Assembly: GCA_900544075.1 (NCBI GenBank) | Contig: UQTJ01000024.1 | Location: 1-54,993, forward strand | DNA: 54,993 nt | Direction of reading: 5' to 3' | Source of the DNA: an uncultured Bacteroides sp. | GTDB taxonomy: Bacteria > Bacteroidota > Bacteroidia > Bacteroidales > Bacteroidaceae | Shown here: piece after piece, positions 49,814 through 54,993 of the stretch | Layout: each line of letters starts with the position of its first letter | Position numbering within the stretch: position 1 is the first letter of the stretch | Notes under the pieces: model-generated | Told to the model about the DNA's origin: nothing | Seen by the model: the letters and a program-made list of their open reading frames with translations, nothing else | The model's database searches: none | Made by a program: the position numbers and the translations under genes

Positions 49814-51544
49814 ATGAACGTATTAGAACTAAGTGAACAGGAAATTATCAGACGCAACAGTCTGAATGAGATGAGAGCTATGGGCATAGACCCGTATCCT
49901 GCAGCAGAGTATGTAACAAACGCATTTTCTACTGATATAAAAGATGAATTCAAAGACGATGAGTCTGAACCACGCATGGTTTCTGTAGCCGGACGTATCA
50001 TGTCACGCCGTGTAATGGGTAAAGCCTCTTTCATTGAATTGCAAGACTCTAAAGGTCGTATTCAGGTTTATATCACACGCGATGACATTTGTCCTGATGA
50101 AAATAAGGATTTATATAATGTAGTTTTCAAACGTTTACTTGATTTGGGCGACTTTGTGGGTATCGAAGGTTTCGTATTCCGCACTCAGATGGGTGAAATC
50201 TCAATCCACGCAAAGAAACTTACAGTTCTATCTAAATCTATCAAACCGCTTCCTATCGTAAAATACAAAGACGGAGTGGCTTATGACAAATTTGAAGACC
50301 CTGAACTCCGTTACCGTCAGCGTTATGTTGACCTCGTGGTAAACGACGGAGTGAAAGACATATTCCTCAAGCGCACCAAGGTTTATAACTCAATGCGCGA
50401 ATACTTCAACTCTAAAGGTTATATCGAAGTTGAAACTCCTATCCTTCAGTCTATCGCAGGTGGTGCGGCAGCTCGTCCGTTCATCACTCACCACAATGCG
50501 CTTGACATTCCTTTGTACATGCGTATCGCCAGCGAATTGTATCTGAAACGTCTTATCGTGGGTGGCTTCGAGGGTGTTTACGAAATCGGTAAGAACTTCC
50601 GTAACGAAGGTATGGACCGTACACACAATCCTGAGTTTACTTGTATGGAAATATATGTGGCATACAAGGATTACAACTGGATGATGAAATTTACTGAAAA
50701 CATGATTGAAAAAATCTGTCTTGACGTAAACGGTACAACAGAAGTTAAGGTGGGCGACAACATCATCAACTTCAAGGCTCCTTTCAAGCGTGTGACTATG
50801 CTTGATTCTATCAAGGAATTCACAGGCTATGACCTCACAGGAATGAACGAAGACCAGATTCGTGAAGTTTGCAAGAAACTCAATATGGAAATTGATGACA
50901 CAATGGGTAAAGGCAAGCTTATCGACGAAATCTTCGGCGAATTCTGCGAAGGTAACTACATACAGCCAACATTCATCACAGACTACCCTATCGAAATGTC
51001 TCCGCTTACTAAGCGTCACCGCAGCAATCCTGACTTGACAGAACGTTTTGAACTTATGGTAAACGGTAAGGAATTGTGTAACGCATATTCTGAGCTTAAC
51101 GACCCGATAGACCAGCTTGAACGCTTCGAAGAACAGATGAGACTGAGCGAAAAGGGTGACGACGAAGCTATGATTATCGACAAGGACTTCGTTCGTGCAC
51201 TTGAATACGGTATGCCTCCTACATCAGGTATGGGTATCGGTATGGACCGTCTGGTTATGCTTATGACAGGTCAGAGCACAATCCAGGAGGTATTGTTCTT
51301 CCCTCAGATGAGACCTGAAAAGGTTATTCCGAAAGATGCTCCTGCAAAATTTATGGAAATCGGTGTTCCTGAAGAATGGGTAGCACTGATTCAGAAAGCC
51401 GGATATAATATGGTAGCAGACATGAAGGACGTAAACCCTCAGAAACTGCACATGGATATCTGCGGAGTAAATAAGAAATATAAACTTGAACTGAAGAATC
51501 CTACAGTTGACGAAGTCAGCAACTGGATACAAAATATAAAATAA
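49814..51544 (+). CDS. lysS: Lysyl-tRNA synthetase (class II) with a C-terminal extension
   Basis: 576 residues. N-terminal OB fold for the anticodon (about 60-150: VSVAGRIMSRRVMGKASFIELQDSKGRIQVYI), class II motif 1 region (KVYNSMREYFNSKGYIEVETPILQSIAGGAAARPF), motif 2 (IGKNFRNEGMDRTHNPEFTCMEIY) and motif 3 (GMGIGMDRLVMLMTG). The core ends near residue 505 as in E. coli; about 70 further residues follow (EEWVALIQKAGYNMVADMKDVNPQKLHMDICGVNKKYKLELKNPTVDEVSNWI), a helical extension known in Bacteroidetes enzymes. Highly expressed codon pattern. Charges tRNA-Lys. Confidence 0.96.
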   Translation: MNVLELSEQEIIRRNSLNEMRAMGIDPYPAAEYVTNAFSTDIKDEFKDDESEPRMVSVAGRIMSRRVMGKASFIELQDSKGRIQVYITRDDICPDENKDLYNVVFKRLLDLGDFVGIEGFVFRTQMGEISIHAKKLTVLSKSIKPLPIVKYKDGVAYDKFEDPELRYRQRYVDLVVNDGVKDIFLKRTKVYNSMREYFNSKGYIEVETPILQSIAGGAAARPFITHHNALDIPLYMRIASELYLKRLIVGGFEGVYEIGKNFRNEGMDRTHNPEFTCMEIYVAYKDYNWMMKFTENMIEKICLDVNGTTEVKVGDNIINFKAPFKRVTMLDSIKEFTGYDLTGMNEDQIREVCKKLNMEIDDTMGKGKLIDEIFGEFCEGNYIQPTFITDYPIEMSPLTKRHRSNPDLTERFELMVNGKELCNAYSELNDPIDQLERFEEQMRLSEKGDDEAMIIDKDFVRALEYGMPPTSGMGIGMDRLVMLMTGQSTIQEVLFFPQMRPEKVIPKDAPAKFMEIGVPEEWVALIQKAGYNMVADMKDVNPQKLHMDICGVNKKYKLELKNPTVDEVSNWIQNIK

Positions 51545-51550
51545 GTATTT

Positions 51551-51622
51551 GGTTTTTGAGTTTGTAAGTTTCTGATTAAGTTCAGAGCTTACAAACTTAA
51601 AGACTTAAGAACTTAAAAACCA
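51551..51622. repeat. 8-bp phased inverted array between lysS and gpsA
   Basis: GGTTTTTGAGTTTGTAAGTTT on the left faces GCTT/ACTT copies at 51587, 51595, 51603 and 51611 (exactly 8 apart) ending TTAAAAACC on the right. The outer GGTTTTT (51551-51557) complements AAAAACC (51615-51621), so the whole can fold into one hairpin right after the lysS stop. Confidence 0.7.
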
Positions 51623-51639
51623 ATAAAACAATTACCAAA

Positions 51640-52635
51640 GTGAAATTCCCTGGTAAAATAGCTATTATGGGAGGAGGTAGCTGGGCTACAGCTATCGCAA
51701 AGATTATTCTTGCCCAGGCCGAGTCAATAAACTGGTATATGCGAAGGGACGACAGAATAGAAGATTTCAAACGTCTTGGGCATAATCCGGCTTATCTGAC
51801 AAGTGTACGCTTCAACGTAAAGAATATCAACTTTTCATCAGACATTAATAAGGTAGTAAGAGAATCGGACACACTGATTTTCGTAACTCCTTCGCCTTAC
51901 CTTAAAAGTCATCTTAAGAAACTGAAAACCAAAATAAAGGATAAATTCATCGTTACAGCCATAAAAGGTATTGTGCCAGACGAGAACCTTATTGTTTCTG
52001 ATTATTTTAATAAGGTATATGATGTTCCGGAAGAAAATATCGCCGTTCTGGCAGGGCCATGTCATGCTGAAGAGGTAGCTTTGGAGCGTCTTTCATATCT
52101 CACAGTAGGCTGCAAGGATATAGACAAGGCAAAAATCTTTGCACAACAACTGGCAAGCCACTACATTAAGACTTCTGTTAATTCTGACGTGGCAGGTATA
52201 GAGTATGCATCTGTACTGAAAAACGTCTATGCAATAGCTGCCGGTATATGCAGTGGTCTGAAGTATGGAGACAATTTCCAGGCTGTGCTTATCTCAAATG
52301 CCATACAGGAAATGAACCGCTTCCTGAATACTGTACATCCTGTGGAAAGATGTACGAACGAATCGGCATATCTTGGCGATTTACTCGTTACAAGCTATTC
52401 CAATTTCAGCCGAAACCGTGTTTTCGGAACAATGATAGGAAAAGGATATTCAGTGAAAAGCGCACAGATAGAAATGGAAATGATTGCTGAAGGATATTAC
52501 GGAACGAAATGTATCAAGGAATTGAACAAACATCTGCACGTCAATATGCCTATAGTGGATGCGGTGTACAACATCCTGTACGAACGCATATCTCCTATGA
52601 TAGAAATAAAACTTTTAACAGACTCATTCAGATAA
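51640..52635 (+). CDS. gpsA: NAD(P)+-dependent glycerol-3-phosphate dehydrogenase
   Basis: 331 residues from a GTG start (VKFPGKIAIMGGGSWATAIAKI); the next ATG would cut into the GGGSWATA dinucleotide loop, so GTG must be used. Other motifs: FVTPSPYLKSHLKK, AIKGIVPDENLIVSDYF, VLAGPCHAEEVALERLSYLTVG, the catalytic lysine in ASVLKNVYAIAAGICSGLKYGDN, and FSRNRVFGTMIGKGYS. It makes sn-glycerol 3-phosphate for phospholipids in the cytoplasm. It sits 4-10 bases before pgi and likely shares its transcript with it and lysS. Confidence 0.94.
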   Translation: MKFPGKIAIMGGGSWATAIAKIILAQAESINWYMRRDDRIEDFKRLGHNPAYLTSVRFNVKNINFSSDINKVVRESDTLIFVTPSPYLKSHLKKLKTKIKDKFIVTAIKGIVPDENLIVSDYFNKVYDVPEENIAVLAGPCHAEEVALERLSYLTVGCKDIDKAKIFAQQLASHYIKTSVNSDVAGIEYASVLKNVYAIAAGICSGLKYGDNFQAVLISNAIQEMNRFLNTVHPVERCTNESAYLGDLLVTSYSNFSRNRVFGTMIGKGYSVKSAQIEMEMIAEGYYGTKCIKELNKHLHVNMPIVDAVYNILYERISPMIEIKLLTDSFR

Positions 52636-52645
52636 ATTTTTGAAT

Positions 52646-53995
52646 ATGGAAAATATTAAATTGAACATCGAAAACTCTGCTTGTTTCATAGCAGAAGGTA
52701 AGTTGGCTACATATGAGCCATTGGTAAAAACTTACATGGAAACACTTGAAAAAGGTACAGGACTTGGTAATGACTTCTTGGGATGGCTTCACCTCCCATC
52801 TTCTATAACCAAAGAACATATCGAAGATATCAAAGCTACAGCAAAAGTTCTTCGTGAAAACTGCGAGGTTGTAGTTGTTGCCGGTATTGGTGGTAGCTAT
52901 CTTGGAGCACGTGCCGTGATAGAAGCTATGTCTGACAGCTTCCAGTGGTTGAAAGAAAAGAAAGAAGGAGAACCAACCATTGTTTTTGCAGGACACAACA
53001 TCGGAGAAGACTATCTTTATGAACTCACAAGCTTCCTGAAAGACAAGAAATTCGGTGTAATCAACATATCAAAATCAGGTACTACTACAGAAACTGCTCT
53101 TGCATTCCGTCTTCTGAAGAAACAGTGCGAAGACCAGCGCGGTAAGGAAATGGCTCGCAAAGTTATCGTAGCCGTTACAGACGCAAAGAAAGGTGCTGCA
53201 CGCGTAACAGCCGACAATGAAGGTTACAAATCATTCATCATCCCTGACAATGTGGGCGGTCGTTTCTCTGTTCTTACTCCGGTAGGTTTGCTTCCTATAG
53301 CTGTAGCAGGCATAGATATTGAAAAACTTGTTGAAGGTGCACGTAAGATGGAAGAAGTTTGTGCAAACGAAAATATGTACGAAAACCCAGCTGCACTTTA
53401 TGCTGCTACTCGTAACGAGCTTTACCGTAACGGCAAGAAGATTGAAATCTTAGTAAACTTCCAGCCAAAACTTCACTACTTCAATGAATGGTGGAAGCAG
53501 CTTTACGGTGAGTCAGAAGGTAAAGACGGAAAAGGTATCTATCCAAGTTCTGTTGACTTCTCTACAGACCTTCACTCAATGGGTCAGTGGATTCAGGAAG
53601 GCGAACGTACAATCTACGAAACTGTTATCTCTATCGAAACTCCTAACCACGAATTGCGTGTTCCTACAGACGAACAGAACCTTGACGGTTTGAACTTCCT
53701 TGCAGGAAAGCGTATTGATGAAGTAAACAAGATGGCTGAACTCGGAACTCAGTTGGCACACGTTGACGGTGGTGTTCCAAATATGAGAGTATCTGTTCCT
53801 GCATTGAATGAATACTACATCGGACAGCTGATTTACTTCTTCGAAAAAGCTTGCGGTATCAGCGGCTATATCCTCGAAGTAAATCCATTTAACCAGCCTG
53901 GAGTTGAAGCATACAAGAAAAACATGTTTGCCCTGCTCAACAAACCTGGTTATGAAAAAGAATCAGAAACTATCCAGGCTCGTCTGAAAAAATAA
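52646..53995 (+). CDS. pgi: Glucose-6-phosphate isomerase
   Basis: 449 residues, the short Bacillus-like type of PGI. Motifs: VVAGIGGSYLGARAVIEAM, NISKSGTTTETALAFRLLKKQ (phosphate-binding SKSGTT), VGGRFSVLTPVGLLPIAVAG, LHSMGQWIQEGERTIYET, and the C-terminal lysine region FNQPGVEAYKKNMFALLNKPGYE. A TTG codon at 52640 is in frame, but the ATG at 52646 is the natural start. It interconverts glucose 6-phosphate and fructose 6-phosphate. Codon bias is that of a highly expressed gene. Confidence 0.96.
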   Translation: MENIKLNIENSACFIAEGKLATYEPLVKTYMETLEKGTGLGNDFLGWLHLPSSITKEHIEDIKATAKVLRENCEVVVVAGIGGSYLGARAVIEAMSDSFQWLKEKKEGEPTIVFAGHNIGEDYLYELTSFLKDKKFGVINISKSGTTTETALAFRLLKKQCEDQRGKEMARKVIVAVTDAKKGAARVTADNEGYKSFIIPDNVGGRFSVLTPVGLLPIAVAGIDIEKLVEGARKMEEVCANENMYENPAALYAATRNELYRNGKKIEILVNFQPKLHYFNEWWKQLYGESEGKDGKGIYPSSVDFSTDLHSMGQWIQEGERTIYETVISIETPNHELRVPTDEQNLDGLNFLAGKRIDEVNKMAELGTQLAHVDGGVPNMRVSVPALNEYYIGQLIYFFEKACGISGYILEVNPFNQPGVEAYKKNMFALLNKPGYEKESETIQARLKK

Positions 53996-54059
53996 GATTT
54001 TATTGTAACATTCCTCTTTTTTAATCTCATTCATTTCAAAAGAGGATCGACACAAATAC

Positions 54060-54099
54060 AAGGCACGTAATATGGCAGAATTGCTGTAATACGTGCCTT
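54060..54099 (+). terminator. Hairpin between pgi and the HAD phosphatase gene
   Basis: AAGGCACGTA (54060-54069) pairs perfectly with TACGTGCCTT (54090-54099); an inner GGCA/TGCT pair extends it. Only three T follow, so termination may be partial. A second, weaker hairpin (CCTCTTTT 54013-54020 with AAAAGAGG 54038-54045) precedes it. Confidence 0.5.
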
Positions 54100-54126
54100 T
54101 AAACGATATTAAAAAAGACACAACCA

Positions 54127-54855
54127 ATGTTTGAAAAGGCAATACAAAACTATTTAAAGGAAAAAAGATATAACAAAATCAATCTTAAAGCAGTACTGTT
54201 CGATATGGACGGTGTGCTGTTTGATTCGATGAAGAATCATGCAAAGGCATGGAACAAAGCAATGGCTATGTATGATATGAATCTGAGCGAGGAAGAAGCA
54301 TACATGCATGAAGGACGTACAGGAGCAAGCACTATAAACATAGTAAGTGCACGCGAAAGAGGATACGAAGCAAGTGAAGATGAGATAAAAAAAATCTATC
54401 AAACCAAAAGTGACATATTCAACAGTCTTCCAAAGGCAGAACCTATGCAAGGAGCCTATACTCTACTTCAGGAAATAAAGAATTCAGGACTTCAACCAGT
54501 ACTCGTAACGGGGTCAGGACAGCTGTCATTGATAGACAATCTTAATCATCACTTCCCTGGAATATTCCAGAAAGAATATATGGTTACAGCCTACGACGTG
54601 AAATTCGGTAAGCCAAATCCGGAGCCTTATCTGATGGGACTGAAAAAGGCTGGAATAGAGCCCAATGAGGCCGTAGTGGTAGAGAATGCTCCACTTGGAG
54701 TAAAAGCAGGAGTAGCAGCCGGAATATTCGCTATAGCGGTAAACACAGGTCCGCTTCCGGACAATGCCTTACTTGATGAAGGAGCCAACCTGCTTTTCAA
54801 CTCTATGCAGGAACTTGCTGACAATTGGACTGTCTTAAGAAACGACTTAATATGA
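54127..54855 (+). CDS. HAD-superfamily phosphatase, beta-phosphoglucomutase-like
   Basis: 242 residues with a 20-residue polar N-terminal extension before the HAD core. Motif I FDMDGVLFDSM (nucleophile and acid/base Asp), helical cap (about 45-105), motif II PVLVTGSG, motif III lysine VKFGKPNPEPYLMG, motif IV VVENAPLGVKAGVAAG, where the usual ED/DD pair is EN. It dephosphorylates or isomerises a small sugar phosphate in the cytoplasm; the place after pgi hints at hexose phosphates, but specificity is open. Followed by its own terminator. Confidence 0.88.
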   Translation: MFEKAIQNYLKEKRYNKINLKAVLFDMDGVLFDSMKNHAKAWNKAMAMYDMNLSEEEAYMHEGRTGASTINIVSARERGYEASEDEIKKIYQTKSDIFNSLPKAEPMQGAYTLLQEIKNSGLQPVLVTGSGQLSLIDNLNHHFPGIFQKEYMVTAYDVKFGKPNPEPYLMGLKKAGIEPNEAVVVENAPLGVKAGVAAGIFAIAVNTGPLPDNALLDEGANLLFNSMQELADNWTVLRNDLI

Positions 54856-54875
54856 AATAAGAACAATATAACTTA

Positions 54876-54917
54876 AAAAGGTAAGGCTGAATCATAAAAG
54901 AAACAGTCTTACCTTTT
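54876..54917 (+). terminator. Terminator after the HAD phosphatase gene
   Basis: AAAAGGTAAGGCTG (54876-54889) pairs with CAGTCTTACCTTTT (54904-54917), one G-U, loop of 14. The T-run is within the arm end. The remaining 54918-54993 shows no gene I can support. Confidence 0.7.
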
Positions 54918-54993
54918 CTATTGTGTTCTAAATGTAATTATTGCTGTCCGATAAAATCGATTAAATATAAAAAATGCCGCTCGGCCATTGTAT

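Noticed and set aside
54932..54993. Possible insertion sequence end or gene start at the right edge (TGTCCGATAAAATCG, then ATGCCGCTCGG)
   Set aside because: Too short to show inverted ends, a target duplication or a codable protein; nothing can be supported from 60 bases.

Overview
The window looks like a chromosomal piece of a gut-type Bacteroidales (Bacteroidaceae-like); I cannot name the genus. The evidence is Bacteroidetes promoters (TTG-N19-TAnnTTTG) ahead of many genes, almost no Shine-Dalgarno sites, lipoprotein signals of the LSAC/SSC type, a GldB-like lipoprotein, fimbrillin- and TonB-type proteins, FtsX permeases of double length, and the order lysS-gpsA-pgi. By eye the base composition is moderately AT-rich, with a few more AT-rich patches (vapD locus, second half of the fimbrillin-like gene, the lipoprotein near 25 kb). 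No tRNA, rRNA, CRISPR array or complete mobile element was seen.

Layout. 1-140: 5' part of the signal recognition particle RNA on the minus strand with a very good promoter. 0.25-4.6 kb (+): DUF4199-like membrane protein, polyprenyl-phosphate-type glycosyltransferase, two envelope proteins of unknown role, mntP, apbE. 4.6-5.3 kb: a phased palindromic array, a bidirectional terminator and a vapD toxin locus (-). 5.5-11.1 kb (+): gdhA, a fimbrillin/beta-helix lipoprotein, a coiled-coil protein, an S41 protease lipoprotein. 11.2-16.1 kb (+): TolC, adaptor and two ABC-2 permeases without an ATPase gene. 16.2-21.9 kb (+): TonB-domain protein, S9 dipeptidyl peptidase, lipA, and a membrane protein with a degenerate Nudix-like tail. 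21.8-25.9 kb (-): RsmI-type methyltransferase, GldB-like lipoprotein, fabI, two unknown envelope proteins. 26.1-29.5 kb (-): three-subunit sodium-pumping biotin decarboxylase. 29.8-43.2 kb (+): one efflux system (TolC, adaptor, three MacB/FtsX-type permeases, one ATPase) ending in an NtrC-type regulator and a histidine kinase. 43.3-49.6 kb (-): aromatic/2-oxo-acid fermentation operon (omega-amidase, iorA, iorB, aminotransferase, CoA ligase, ACT protein). 49.8-54.9 kb (+): lysS, gpsA, pgi, HAD phosphatase.

Two signals stand out. First, the 29.8-43.2 kb efflux locus has a sigma-54 type -24/-12 element and two abutting 21-bp copies of ACTGTAA-N7-TTACA(G/C)T at upstream-activator distance, and it encodes its own sigma-54 activator and kinase: a self-contained regulatory circuit visible in sequence. 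Second, the gaps just after several stop codons hold short arrays whose repeats are phased at exactly 11 or 22 bp (about one or two helical turns). Each locus uses a different motif but the same geometry (4628, 19823, 26058, 34921, 45112). A related class has 7- or 8-bp phasing (781, 31206, 43697, 46539, 51559). Periodicity is shared while sequence is not, which ordinary dispersed repeats do not explain.
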